Part shown: positions 24,030 to 35,194 of the stretch, piece after piece
Numbering within the stretch: the stretch's first letter is position 1
Layout of the letters: each line of letters begins with the position of its first letter
From: Heterohyrax brucei
Lineage: Eukaryota; Chordata; Mammalia; Hyracoidea; Procaviidae
DNA: 64,000 bases
Assembly: GCA_028571685.1 (NCBI GenBank)
Contig: CM053166.1
Span: forward strand, 65,372,111 to 65,436,110
Direction: 5' to 3'
The notes under the pieces: model-generated
Databases searched by the model: none
What the model saw: the letters and a program-made list of their open reading frames with translations, nothing else
What the model was told of the DNA's origin: nothing
Program-made: the position numbers and the translations under genes

Positions 24030-24575
24030 TGTTTATCCAATCTGTATGCTGAGCAAATAATCTGAGAAGATGGACTATATGAAGAAGAATGGGGAATCAG
24101 GATTGGAGGAAGACTCATTAACATCTGCATTATACAGATGACACAGCCTTGTGTGCTGAAAGTGAAGAGGATTTGAAGCACTTACTGATGAAGATCAAAG
24201 ACCACAGCCTTCAGTATGGATACAAGTCAGCATCAAGAAGATAAAAATTCTCGCACCTGAAACAGTAGACAACATCGTGATAAACAGAGAAAACACTGAG
24301 ATTGTCAAACAGTTCATTTTACTTGATTCCACAATCAACATCCATGGAAGCGGCAGTGAAGAAATCAAAAGACTCGTTTCATTGGGAAAATCTGCTGTAA
24401 AAGACCTCTTAAAGTTCTAAAAGTAAATGTGTCACCTTGAAGACTAAGATGTGTCTGACCCAATCCATGGTATTTTCAGTAGTATCACATGCATGTGAAA
24501 ACTAGACAATGAATAGGGAGGACAGAAGAAGAATTGGTACCTTTGATTTGTAGTGTTGGAGAAGAATATTGAACA
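24030..24575 (+). mobile_element. RTE/BovB-like LINE, RT region (left part)
   Basis: Plus-strand remains of the RTE-clade reverse transcriptase. The frame reads YTDDTALCAESEEDLKHLL (YTDD at 24131-24142, a variant of the catalytic YADD box with both Asp kept). It starts abruptly near 24030, so it is 5'-truncated. It is interrupted by a mariner at 24578 and resumes at 25137. RTE/BovB LINEs are known in afrotherians and are thought to mobilise the AfroSINEs. Confidence 0.85.
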
Positions 24576-24577
24576 TA

Positions 24578-25136
24578 AGGTCTGACAATGAAGCTCGTGA
24601 ACTTACTTGTTCTAAGTGCTATGCACCTTATTGCTGAATGTTAGTATGGTCACCTTCAAAGTACTCCCTTTGGGGAACTATACACTGATGCTAGTGCCTA
24701 GTCCTCCCTTCAAAGCAGTTTTGAAACTCTTTCTGGAATGGCCGTTGAACATGGTGGTAGAGTGTCAAGTTCACAAACTTAATTGTCTAGTTGTCTGTGA
24801 GGGGGTTTTTAGCCAGTAAACAAATAGCTGTATTGGAACACCCTCCCTACCCACCTAATCTGGCCACCAATGACTTTTTTTCTTTACCCAAAGATAAAGG
24901 AAATATTGAAAGAAAGGTATTTTGATGACATTCAGGACATCAAGGGTAATACGATAACAGCTCTGATGGCCATTCCAGAAAAGATTTCAAACTCACTTTG
25001 AAAGGCAGACTAGTGGCTGGTATCACTGCATAGATTCCCAAGGGGAGTACCTTGAAGAAGCCCATGGTGATTTTCAACAGAGGTGTGTAGTGTTTCTTCT
25101 AGGATGAGTTCAGGCACTTAAATGGGTGTTCTCATA
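24578..25136. mobile_element. Fold-back mariner element nested in the RTE
   Basis: A 559-bp insert with TA at both edges (24576-24577 and 25137-25138); the RTE reads through as ATTGAACA/TACC. The left arm (24578-24743) is an inverted, diverged copy of the right arm (24968-25136). The right arm corresponds to the transposase C-terminus and terminal repeat. The centre holds a decayed mariner catalytic-region motif (YPPNLATNDFF for YSPDLAPNDFF, at about 24846-24880). The left end AGGTCTGACAATGAAG is mariner-like. Confidence 0.82.
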
Positions 25137-25465
25137 TACCGGGAACTGTCTAAAGAATGAACAGGTCCATCCTGGAAGAAGTACAACTCGAGAGCTCTTT
25201 GGAAGCAAGGATGGTGAGACTATGTATTACATATTTTGAACATGTTGTTAGGAGGATCAGTCCCTGGAGAAGGACAACATGCTTGGTAAAGCAGAAGGTC
25301 AGTGAAAAAAAGGAAGACCTTCAAGGAGACGGATTGACACAGTAGTTAAACAATGCGTTTACACATAGAAACGATAGTGGTCATGTTGTAGGACGAGACA
25401 GTGTTTCATTCTTTGTTACATAAGGTTACTATGAGTTGGATCTGACTTGGTGGCATTTAACAATG
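25137..25465 (+). mobile_element. RTE/BovB-like LINE, 3' end (right part)
   Basis: Continues the RTE after the mariner: GAAGAAGTACAACTCGAGAG, GGACAACATGCTTGGTAAAG, then the tail GGTTACTATGAGTTGGATCT followed by CAATGACAGCAAC. The tail is the segment shared with the AfroSINEs in this window. Confidence 0.88.
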
Positions 25466-25681
25466 ACAGCAACATTCAATCTTTCTAGAAACAGAAATCC
25501 CTCACAGTCTTATAGCCTAGTCTCAGTAGTGACATTTTATCACTTTGCTTCATTTTGTTTATTAAAAGCAAGTCATTATGTTCAGCCACCACACAAGAGG
25601 GGGTGATTAAACAAGGACCCAAATACCAGAAGATGGGGAAAAACTGAGAGTGGTTTAGAAGATGCCTAACACAGCAGAGCA

Positions 25682-25848
25682 ATTCAGAACTAGCAACATC
25701 AGCATCACCTGGATAATTATTAGAAATACAATTGGCTTCAGCCCCACCCTAGACCTATTGTATCAGAAACTAGTAGTGGGACTAGGCACTTTGTAATTTA
25801 ACAAATTCTTCAAGAAATTCTGTTGCACACTAGAATTTGGGTACAACT
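25682..25848 (-). mobile_element. MER5A-like hAT-Charlie non-autonomous DNA transposon
   Basis: The plus strand has CATCAGCATCACCTGGATAA, GCCCCACCCTAGACCTA, TATCAGAAACT and TTGCACACTAGAATTTG in the order of the complement of the widespread eutherian MER5A. The ends are eroded, and the 8-bp TSD was not resolved. Confidence 0.8.
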
Positions 25849-26046
25849 CCTCTAAGCAGTTTGCTAAGCTTTTCCTTTAGTTTCTGCTTGATCATAGTGG
25901 TGACCTGGAGACACACACCTATCTTACAAGGCAGCCCATCTAATTTTTTAGCTCTTAGCATTTTATTATATGAATAATACACATTTTAGTAAAATGACAT
26001 AATACAGATAGCCAGAAGAAAAAAATTATTGCTTTCTTTACTTCAC

Positions 26047-27775
26047 TGTTGTTGTTACGTGTCGTCAACTTGCCTTAGACTTATAGAGACCCTGTGTACA
26101 AAAGAACGAAACACTGCCTGGTCCTGTGTCATCCTCATAATCACTGTTATGCTTAAACCCACTGTTGTAGCCACTACATGAAAACATCTTGTTGAGCATT
26201 TTCTTCTTTTTCACTAACCCTCTACTTTACCAAGCATGATGTCCTTTTTCAAGGACTGGTCTTTCCTGATAACATGTCTAAAGTGTTTGGGGTGACGTCT
26301 CCCCATCTTTGCTTCTAAGTAGTGTTCTTGATGTATTTCTTAAAAAACAGATTTGTTTGTGTTTCTGGCAGTCCATGGTATATTCATTTTTTTTTCTCCA
26401 GCACCATAATTCAAATGCACCAATTCTTCTTTTGTCTTCCTTATTCACTGTCCGTATTTCATATGCATATGACACAATTGAAAAAGCCATGCCTTGGGTC
26501 AGTCATACCTAAGTTCTAAAAGTGCTGTCTTTGCTTTTTCGAAGCTGTAAAGAGATCTTTCGCAGCAGATTTGTCTAATGCAATAATATATCACTTGATT
26601 TCTTTTTTTTAAAATTGTACTTTAGATGAAGTTTTATAAAGCAAATTCTCATTAAACAATTAATTCACATATTATTTTGTGACATTTGTTGCAACCCCAA
26701 TGGCGTGCCAATAATCTTCCCTTCTTGAACTTACATTCCATGTTACCAGTTTTCCTGTCTCCTTTTGCCTTCTCATCCTTGTCCCTGGGCTGATGTGCCC
26801 ATTTGGTCTTATTTTATTGTATAGGCCTGTCTAATCTTTCACTGAAGGGTGAATCTCAGGAGTGACTTCAGTATTGGGTTAAAGGGTATCTGGGGGGCAT
26901 ATCCCTGGGGTTTTTCCAGTCTGTCAGTAAGTCAGGTCTTCTTTAGTAAGTTAGAATTTTGTTCTACATTTTTCTCTAGCTCTGCCCAGGACACTCTGTT
27001 GTGATCCTTGTCAGAGCAGTCAGTGGTGGTAGCTGGCTATTATCTAGTTGTTCTGGACTCAGTCTTTGGGAGGCTGTGGGAATTGTGACATCATTTGATT
27101 TCTTAACTGCTGCTTCCATGGGTGTTGATTGACAACTTTCATCTTTTCTCTGTTTATTATGATGTTTATTGGTCTACTTTTGAGGATTTTTGTTTTCTTC
27201 ATGTTGAGGTACAGTCTGTACTGAAGACTGTAGTCTTTGAACTTCATCAGTAAGTGCTTCAAGTCTTCTACACTTTCAGGAAGCAAGGTTGTGTTATCTG
27301 CATGTAGCAGGCTGTTAATGAATCTTCTTCCAATCTGGACGCTACATTCTTCTTCATATAGTCCAGCTTCTCGGATTACTTGTTCAGCATACAGATTGAA
27401 TAAACATGATAAAAGGATACCGCAATATACAACTTTTGTGATTTTAAACCTTGTGATAGCCTCTTGTTCTGTGCGAATGACTACCCCTTGGCTTTATGTG
27501 AGCACAATTATGTGTTCTGGAATTCCCATTCTTAGCAACATTGTCCATAATTTGTTATGATCCACATAGTTGAATACTGTTGTATAGTCAATAAAACACA
27601 AGTAAACATCTTTCTAGTGTTCTCTGCTTTCAACCAAGATCCTCTGAGATCAACAATGCTATCCCTTATCCCATGTCCTCTTCCAAATCTGGCTTGAATT
27701 TCTGGCAGTTATCTATCAAAAGTCTTACTAACACCACTATAAGATAACCATGCTGAATTCCTGGTATATGTCATT
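26047..27775 (-). mobile_element. RTE/BovB-like LINE, 5'-truncated, interrupted by an L1 fragment
   Basis: Minus-strand RTE. The left end holds the 3' tail and the complement of GGTAAAGTAGAGGG; the RT region spans 27088-27775. The RT box at 27293-27304 reads HADN instead of YADD, followed by TTLLPESVEDLKHLLMKFKD. Both the Tyr and the second Asp are lost. An L1 3' UTR fragment (26605-27087) splits it, with a 17-bp TSD. Sequence like TTTATTGACTATACAAC upstream marks the RT fingers. Confidence 0.86.
26605..27087 (-). mobile_element. 5'-truncated L1 (3' UTR only) inserted in the RTE
   Basis: Flanked by ATATCACTTGATTTCTT (26588-26604) and ACATCATTTGATTTCTT (27088-27104), 15 of 17 matching. It starts with a short T-run (minus-strand poly(A)) and matches the 3' UTR type seen at 59300-59600 and 62405-63117 (TTTTGTGACATTTGTTGCAA; TGGTGGTAGCTGGCTATTAT). 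Confidence 0.85.
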
Positions 27776-28048
27776 CCAGATTAAAAAAAAAAATCACTCA
27801 TAAAAATGGATTACATTATAACCTTTTTTTTTAAAAAAAAAACTTAATCTGTTTCATTTTTGGATAGTTCTAACAGAAAGTGTGTCCTTATGACAAGCTC
27901 AGTTATGCCTCTTTTTAACTTCTAATTATTGGCTTTAGTTTTGCCTTTGAGTTACAACAGAGAAGCCCATTTGTTTTGTCCTGAAAGCCTTCAAATATGG
28001 GTAGGAAGTTACCATGTAACTGTATTTCTTTTGAGCAATATTCTATTG
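27776..28048. other. Unassigned AT-rich stretch
   Basis: No recognisable gene. A short inverted repeat, AGATTAAAAAAAA (about 27778) facing TTAATCT (about 27845), surrounds A/T runs. The rest may be old repeat or single-copy DNA. Confidence 0.4.
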
Positions 28049-28717
28049 TATTTTTATTGAAGGTTTATACAGCAGTTTAGGTTCCCATTCAACAATTTCT
28101 ACGCAAGTGGTTTGGTGACAGGATTACATTCTTCACAATGCATGAACATTCTCATTATTTCTGTTCTGGTTGCTCCACTTTCATTAATGTAGTTTCCCTG
28201 CTTGCTTTCATTTTCATCTATGTTTTAAAGTAATTGTTGATTATTTGGTCTCACATAGCTATTTTCTTAAAGGATCACAGTACTTATGGTTGACATTTGC
28301 TAATTTTTGAGTCAATTTGTTGTTTAGCTACGAGATGACCTCAGGAGTCAGTTTTAGTTCAAGGTCTGAAGAGCATCTCAGGGCAATAGTCTTGGAGAGT
28401 TCTCCAGTTTCAAATAATCCAGTCAGTCTTGCTTTCATTATTTTAGAAATTTGAAGTTCTGTTCCTGCATACATACGTTTATTCCAAAATATATACTTTT
28501 TGGTTGTTTTTGATGCTGTTTCAAAATTATATATGCAACCACTAACAGGTCTTTTTTTCTTGTGTACTTTTTAGTGATGTTGTTTATCTTTGTCAAGCTG
28601 TGTACACTTTATCCTCACTCAGTGTTATTTTTCCATTACCAAAGATAACAAGTGTTCACTATCTAGAGTGAATCCCCTTCTCCTCATCTCTTCATCCCTG
28701 GTAACAACTAATGAACA
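28049..28717 (-). mobile_element. L1 3' UTR fragment
   Basis: The plus strand reads TTTATTGAAGGTTTATACAG, CAACAATTTCTACGCAAG and, at the right end, ATCCCTGGTAACAACTAATG, all typical of complemented L1 3' UTR. It resembles the L1-F2 3' end at 52141-52640. No coding remnant. Confidence 0.7.
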
Positions 28718-28718
28718 T

Positions 28719-28891
28719 TAAATCAAACCAAACCAAAGTCATTGCCATCAAGTCAATTACAACTCATAGTGACCCTATGGGACAGAGTAGAACTACCTCC
28801 ATAAAGTTCCTAAGGAGCACCTGGTAAATTCAAATTGCCAACCTTTAGGTTAGCAGCTGTAGCTCTTAGCCACTAAGCCACTATGGTTTCC
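28719..28891 (-). mobile_element. AfroSINE (tRNA-derived SINE)
   Basis: Minus strand. The plus strand starts with the A-rich tail AAACCAAACCAAAG, then the complement of the tail motif (CAATTACAACTCATAGTGAC), the box B region (TCAAATTGCC) and the 5' end (CACTATGGTTTCC). It sits at the junction of L1 3' UTR and RTE sequence. Confidence 0.9.
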
Positions 28892-28894
28892 AGT

Positions 28895-29270
28895 GATCAT
28901 TGTTGCTGTTGCTGTCGAGATGATTGTGACTCAGCAACCCTATGTAGAACAAAATGGAACATTGCCTGATCCTCTGCCATACCCACAACTGATTTTGTAT
29001 TTAAGCCCATCATTTCAGCCACTGTGCCAATCCATCGCCTTGAGAGTCTTCCTCTTTTCTGCTGACCCTTTTACTTTACCGAGCGTGATGTCTTTCTCCA
29101 GGGATTGATCCCTCCTGACAACATGTCCAAAGTAGGTAAGATATAGTCTTGCCGTTCTTGCTTCCAAGGAGCACTCTGGTTGTACTTCTTCCAGAATAAA
29201 TCTGTTGGTTCTTTTAGCAGTTCATGGTGCATTCAGTATTCTCCTCCAATACCACAATTCAAAGGTGCCT
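28895..29270 (-). mobile_element. RTE/BovB-like LINE, 3' end only
   Basis: Minus-strand 3' 375 bp of RTE: GAGATGATTGTGACTCAGCA, TTTACTTTACCGAGCGTGATG, TTGTACTTCTTCCAGAATAA. It stops at CAAAGGTGCC, a 5' truncation typical of RTE copies. Confidence 0.88.
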
Positions 29271-30984
29271 ATACTGTATATTCTGGAGGCAAAGCATGCT
29301 GTAGGGAAACTCCCTTTTAAACTGATTGACCATGTTACATTAGATTGCATTATGTGAAGCAATCACATTACAATTTACCTTCATTACATTGTGAAACAGC
29401 AGTTAGACTGAGTTTGGCTGAACGACTAGGAACCGCCGTCCAGCCAAGTTAAGACATAAAATTAAGATCACATTTCCTGAGGAAATGAAAAAGGGACCAA
29501 TTCTTTGCTTGAATTGGGGACATAAAAAGAAGAAAATACAAGAGTAACAAAAGCACAAATTACTGTTTCCGAATGTTTTTCTGCCCCACAGAGTATAACA
29601 GGCTTTTGATTAAGTTGGAGGTGTAGTTTAATTTTTCCTAGTTGAGTTATTCGTCACCAGATATTAAGAGTTTCCCTTAAAAATCAGCCTGACCTTGTAA
29701 CAAATAGATTTTTCAGAACCTAGTGGCAAGTTCCTCACATATTCTGCTAAAATTTATTCAGGATTTAATTTCTGAAGTTTCAGGGTTTGAAAACAAAGCA
29801 TTCTGCTTTGGCTTCTGAAATTTTTGGGGAGATTTATCAGATAGTATGCCTTTAGCCATAAGTAACAGAATACTCCTGCTGAAATCAGTCCAAATACTCA
29901 AAAGTCTATTTTCACATGTAAGAAGTCCAGAAGTTCAGTGAGTTCTAACAGTTCAAATATGTCATCAAGGAGACGAGTTTTTACCACCTCTCCACTTTGC
30001 TTCTTTGGTGAGTCAGTTTTCCTTTTAGCCTGGCTCCTCTGGCCTCCAGTTGTCAACTGTAGTTCTGGGCATCACATTCAGACATGTCAATTTCCCATGG
30101 AAGGATAGGGAACATCTCTTTCTCTGTCCTCTCCCCAACTTTTTAAATTTTTCTGTTTGGAACAAGTGAGTCTTTTTCATAATTCTTCCTTCAGGTCTCA
30201 TTGACTAGAATTGAATCAGTCCCTACCCTATCACTGGGGAAAGGACTGATATTACCTTTGGTGGCTGGGTTCTATCCTTAGAGCCGGGGATACGAGTACA
30301 TTCTCTTTCAGGGTGGATAGCTAAACCAAACAAGTTATGGCTGGAGAAAGAGACAGTAGGGAAATGAATTCTGGTTAGTGTCTTGAGTTGGATTCTCTGG
30401 AAGCAAACTCTCAAACATGGATTTGAGTGTGGGTAGTTTATCTGGGAGGTGGTCCTAGGAAATAATAGTAGAGGAGAGGGGAACTGAGATAGGAAAAAGA
30501 AACAAGTCAATAAAGAGTGTGTTATCAAGTCAGCTGTAACTGTGAGAAACTGGAGTTCAATCCTGTTGAGGAACTCTGGGAGACAAGTATACAGCAGACA
30601 TGTCAGTGTTATCCCACCTGAAACACAGGGAGCTAGGGTCTTAACATACTAACTCTCATCTAGTCTTAGGCGAGGGCTTCTCTGGGGAATATTAACTCTT
30701 TGGAATTTCCAGCCTGCCCTACACAGGCTGAATGTGTAGGTAAGAGGAAAGTCTCAGGCAAAGAAGTGCAAGTGTCTGCAGTTGGAAGCCATCAGTTAGG
30801 TGGCAAGTAGGGGAATGAAGGAAGTGCCAATGGCATCTGGGCTGGACATCCACATTGTCTGTTAAGATGGGAAACTAACAGTATGTATTACAGTAGACAC
30901 CTAGGAAATTGCTTAGGAGATGCTTTTATCCCCCAATGTCCAGCTGAAGACCAAGGAATTAGTTAATACAGCTGGAGGAATCAC
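29271..30984. other. Apparently unique or very old sequence, no gene seen
   Basis: No young repeat and no plausible exon with splice context. The longest frame is a 101-codon minus-strand chance frame at 30223-30528 with no recognisable domain. Text around 30380-30560 (ATTCTCTGGAAGCAAACTCT...TGTTATCAAGTCAG) looks like an ancient eutherian repeat I cannot name. Confidence 0.4.
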
Positions 30985-31110
30985 AGAACTTCAGAGCTGA
31001 AAATAACCTTAGCAATGTTGTAAACTAGTTTAATCTATTCTGAGGCCATGAGAGGTGAATTGGTTAGCTTCAGGTCAATAAATGGCAGATCTTAAGAGGG
31101 AATTCTGGCA
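30985..31110. repeat. MIR-type ancient SINE fragment (tentative)
   Basis: The order TCACAGAACTTCAGAGCTGA, TTCTGAGGCCATGAGAGGTGA, AATGGCAG follows the pattern of an old mammalian MIR-like repeat (agagctggaa... gaggcccagagaggtga... ggcag). Highly diverged. Confidence 0.4.
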
Positions 31111-32105
31111 GGGCTAGTAATCTAACACAGACTGAACAAGAGTGTTACTTTTTTGGAAATAATTTAATGTTTTAAATAAAACATTGTCCTTATGAAACTC
31201 ACTCAGGTTTATTTTACAGTTTGGGGCAGTAGTATATATTGGGTGAGGCATCATAATGTTTTTAGGGTCTTGGGCTCCTGAAATTCCTAACTTGATCATG
31301 AACTGAAGTCTCTGGGTTCTTAATCTAGTGTGCCACACCAGGCTGCTTCTCCCAACGGAAGAACTTGCACTGCTCTGTGTTAGAGCTGTTGTGGATGGCA
31401 GGTTTATATGAATGGGCCTGGAGCCAGCATGCTCTTCTTAGAGTATTATCTTCAGGATTCTCTGGACAGGAAGAGACAGGAAACTTGGACAAATGTGCAA
31501 GAGGAATCCAAGGTGTAAATTAGGCTTCTGTGGCTTGGGAGTCTCATTCTGGATATGATCAATCAATTAGTACCTTCTATTTTTTAAGGTTTCTTACTGG
31601 GCAAGAAGATGAGATTCCACAGGCTATTTCCTTACCAAGTTGCTCAGGACTATCAGAATGTGATCCTTATAAGCAGACTATGAGACACACATAGGCCCTT
31701 GGTGCTGTCTTCAAAAGTTTTGTTATATCCCCAATACTTGCAAGTTCCAGTTTCCTTTCCTGTAAGGCAGTCAAGGGAGGCAGCTTCTTGCTCTGGAAGA
31801 CAAAGCTGGTTTTTATTTGTTGACACTTTGTTGGAAAATAAAGAGTTAGGATAAATTAGGCTGCTCCAGCAAACTTTTCATAGGCCCAAACTTTTAGACA
31901 CAAAACTACACGAGGGTCCTCTGGCTAATGTTCTTAGTGCATATTCCCAACATAGATTATTATTACCGTGTAGATTTGGCTGATACTGTAACTGAAAACA
32001 ACTTTATGACTCATTGTCTCCTGTGGTGCTTTTGTTTGCTATGGGCCGTGAACTTGATAAATGATTCTACAGTATGAAAGAAGGGAGGTGTGGCATTTCA
32101 CAAGA
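31111..32105. other. No gene or assignable repeat seen
   Basis: AT-rich, non-repetitive-looking sequence. No long frame, no splice-site pair around a conserved-looking frame, no CpG cluster. Confidence 0.4.
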
Positions 32106-32812
32106 CAGTCATTGGTTCTTTTATTTTTTTAAACAACTTTATAGAGCTATGATTCACATATGATATAATTCACTTATTTAAAGTACATAATTCAGTGCTT
32201 TTTACTATATTCACAGGAAGTGCAAACATCAACACAGCCAATTTTAGAACATTTTCCTCACCTCAAAAGAAACTCTGTGCTGTTTAACTCATCTCTCCCC
32301 CATCTCCCCTTTGCACACACTACTTCCCCCTGGCTGAAGCAACTACTAATCTGTTTTTGGAGACTTGATAGTTCAGTGGTTAAGAGCCCAGCTGCTAATC
32401 AAAAGGTTGGCAGTTTGAATCCACCAGCCCCTCTTTGGAAGCCCTATGGGGCAGTTCTATTCTGTCCTTTAGGGTTACTATGAGTCAGAACTGATTGAAT
32501 AACAATAGTTTTTATCTATTTTACGTCTATAGATTTTTTGCTCTGGCCTTTTAAAGGAATTGAATCATATAATGTGTGATATTTTATGGCTCATAGCTTC
32601 ATCCACTTACTATAATCTTTTCAAGTTTCACCCCTGTTGTAGCGTGTATTAGTTATCTATTACATGGACAAAACAAATTTTGTTTATCCATTCACCAGTT
32701 GAAGGCATTTGGGCTGCCTTTAACCTCTGGCTATTAAGACAATGCTGCTAGAAACATTCATGTGCAAATTCTTTTGGTCAGTGTGTGTGGGTATGTGTCT
32801 TTTGGAAGAAAT
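32106..32812 (-). mobile_element. L1M 3' end (3' UTR + start of ORF2 C-terminus), split by an AfroSINE
   Basis: The plus strand reads TTTATAGAGCTATGATTCAC, TCAGTGCTTTTTACTATATTC, then after the SINE TTTTGCTCTGGCCTTTTAAA and TATCCATTCACCAGTTGAAGG, the standard order of complemented L1M 3' sequence. Confidence 0.85.
32358..32513 (+). mobile_element. AfroSINE in L1M, 9-bp TSD
   Basis: Plus-strand SINE with box A-like TTCAGTGGTTAAGAG, box B-like GCAGTTTGAATCCACC, and tail GGGTTACTATGAGTCAGAACT. Flanked by ATCTGTTTT (32349-32357) and ATCTATTTT (32514-32522). Confidence 0.9.
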
Positions 32813-33302
32813 AAAATACTCTCCACACTTCCCTCAAGTCTCCAGTAGGGATGAAAACGCAGGTAGGTTTCATAAAACTGTCCTATTTTTTCAGTTACAC
32901 TTGCCCAGAAACTCCCTGAGCTGACCAATGGTGCCTTGGTTTGAGAGGATGAACAACAATGAAGACAAAGGTACTTGGGGGTGAAATGTGTCTTTTGTTC
33001 TCTTTAACAGCTCTACTTGCCTCCTGGGCATTTGTGAACCAAGGCAAATAACACGAAACCTCTACCAGGAACCATTGAATGTGTGCTTTTTTCTAAAGAG
33101 TTAAATGCATGTTTTATGTTGGTAAGATACTAATAAAAACAAAATTGCTCCCTAAAGTGTGGTATGGAGATGGCAGTAAATGGAAAAACAAGTAAATTTC
33201 CCTCTAAGCTGAGATGTCTCTGGAGCTAACTGAGATCCTTCAAGTCTGGTGGGCATATTTTAAGCAGGTTTCTTCTCTGGGGAAGGGCTTCAGACAGCCT
33301 TA

Positions 33303-33485
33303 TTAAAAAAAAAAAACCAAACCACAAAAAAACAGACCACTGCTGTCAAGTCGATTCCAACACATAGTGACCCAATAGAGCAGAGTAGAACTGCTCCATA
33401 GTTTCCAAGGAGTTCCTGGGGAATTTGAACTGCCAACCTTTTGGTTAGCAGCTGTAACACTTAACCATACACCACCAGGGTTTCT
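33303..33485 (-). mobile_element. AfroSINE
   Basis: Minus strand. An A-rich tail at 33304-33330 is followed by GTCAAGTCGATTCCAACACA, TTTGAACTGCCAACC (box B complement) and ACCACCAGGGTTTC (5' end complement). Confidence 0.92.
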
Positions 33486-34061
33486 AGGGCCCCACAAGGG
33501 TGTTTAAATATTAATGACACTTCCCATAAATTTGGCTACTGTATTTTCCTCAGTCCTTATGTTCTTCTCCAGCCCCCAATCCAGTCAGCTCAGATTCTCC
33601 CTGTGGGACTTAGAATGGCTCATGAGAGACTCATGGAAGATCTCTCCTGTGAGAATTCTTTGGCGTGAATCAGAGACTGGGCCATTGTTTCTCCTCTTCT
33701 GGGGAACACAATTCACAGCACTGCAAATGGTCTTCTGAAACATTTCACAGGCTTGAAGTGAGGAACAGGTATCCCCATCTTCTCTTTTGGGGCTGGGGAC
33801 TACTGAGAATAGACATCTCTAGAGAAATTCTGTTTCAAATTCTCTTTCTCTTAATCTTCAACAACTCTTTTATTCTTTGGATGAAGGTGAATCATTTGTG
33901 TTTTTGGATCCTGTCTTTAAATCTCACAACTTTGAATGTAAGATCTATGGTTTTATGGCCTTGGATAAAATTTCCATTTAACATCCTGTTGCAGATTACT
34001 TTGAATTTGTTCTTGTTAGGTGCTGTCAAGCTGTTGGGGTTTGGATTTCAAGACGCAATGC
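33486..34061. other. No gene or assignable repeat seen
   Basis: Mixed sequence between an AfroSINE and an ERV-type LTR. Two overlapping chance frames exist (33514-33738 and 33665-34075), but neither shows a known domain. Confidence 0.4.
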
Positions 34062-34521
34062 AGTTTTCTTTTTGAAAGTTAAGTTTTATTAAAAATGTGC
34101 CCAATAAGAAAAAGACTGGTGCACCAAGGATGCACCCCAAACTACACAGAGCAGGGGCAACCCCAGGCTTCTTTTGTGTGCAGTATTTAAACCGTATAAC
34201 TGCAAAGTAGGGAGGGGGAGCTGACCTTTGCATTGATTGGCTGAGGCCATATAGAATTTCTGTAAGTTAAAAAATGTACCCGCTAGTGGATGTTTTACTA
34301 GACTGTGGTTAGGGCTGGCTCCAGGGGTTATTTGCAAGGCTGTCTCCAGGCCCTATCTTTTGCAAAACAAAGGCATAGTTATGGTGTAATTACCCTATGG
34401 TGTTTCCTGTTATTCCCTGTTAAGTTGGTTCTGAAGCCTTTTGCTCTAACACCCTGAGTTTTCACTGTTCCCTTCCTCAAAATGGAATCTGAGGTTCAAA
34501 AATGGAGTTATTCGTGTTTCA
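34062..34521 (-). mobile_element. Solo ERV-type LTR
   Basis: Read on the minus strand it starts TGAAACACGAATAACTCC and has a CCAAT box (complement ATTGG at 34236-34240), a TATA-like TTTAAATA (34184-34191) and AATAAA (34085-34090), in correct U3-R-U5 order with about 100 bp from TATA to poly(A) signal. The right edge meets an RTE 3' end. No internal viral gene is present. The left boundary and family are uncertain. Confidence 0.7.
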
Positions 34522-34524
34522 TTT

Positions 34525-34925
34525 CAACAAAGTCAGCACTGATTCACAGCAACCTTATAGCAGAATGAAACACTGGGCAGTCCTGCACCATTCTCACAAC
34601 AGTAGGTGTGTTTGAGTCCATTGCTGCAGCCCTTCTGATTGAGGGTCTTCTTTTTTTTTTTTGGCTGAAGCTGTACTTTACCACTGGAAAACCTGGTTAC
34701 AGAGTGGTTAAGTGCTATGGCTGGTAACCAAAAAGTCAGCTAATCCACCAGGCCCTCCTCGGAAACTCTGTGGCACAGTTCTACTCTTTCCTATAGGGTC
34801 ACTATACTCAGAATTGACTCGATGGCAGTAAGTTTTTTTTAGGTACTTTACCATGCATGTTGTCCTTCTTAAGGGATTGGTCTCTCCTGATAACATGTGC
34901 AAAATAGGCAAGATGAAGTCTCAGT
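34525..34925 (-). mobile_element. RTE/BovB-like LINE 3' end, split by an AfroSINE
   Basis: Minus-strand RTE tail (AACAAAGTCAGCACTGATTC, GCAGAATGAAACACTGGGCA) resumes after the SINE with TACCATGCATGTTGTCC and GGTCTCTCCTGATAACATGT. It matches the copies at 26047 and 28895. Confidence 0.88.
34684..34842 (+). mobile_element. AfroSINE with perfect 11-bp TSD inside RTE
   Basis: Flanked on both sides by GTACTTTACCA (34673-34683 and 34843-34853). It contains GAGTGGTTAAGTGCTATGGC (box A region), a box B region decayed to CAGCTAATCCACC, and the tail GGGTCACTATACTCAGAATT. Confidence 0.95.
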
Positions 34926-35194
34926 TTCTTCTGTAAAACTAACATAGTTGGGGTTCCTTGGAAAGCAGATGCTGAGACAGAGTTAGGGGTGCAAAAGTTC
35001 TAATGTGGAGTCTGCACACTTAAGACCACTCAAGAAGATTTGACCTTTATGGTCAATTGTATCAAACCAGTTCAGGAAAACTAAGATCATCCATTTCTGA
35101 TGCCAACTCGTATAGGAGATAACAAATCCTACTCTACACTCCAGCTGCTTCATTGGAAACTTCAGAATCCCTTTCCTGTTCAGTTCAAACCTCA

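Noticed and set aside
30223..30528. A 101-codon open frame (minus) in the unique-looking region as a possible host gene
   Set aside because: No recognisable domain, low-complexity Ser/Leu/Phe composition, no splice or promoter context; length is within chance for this base composition.
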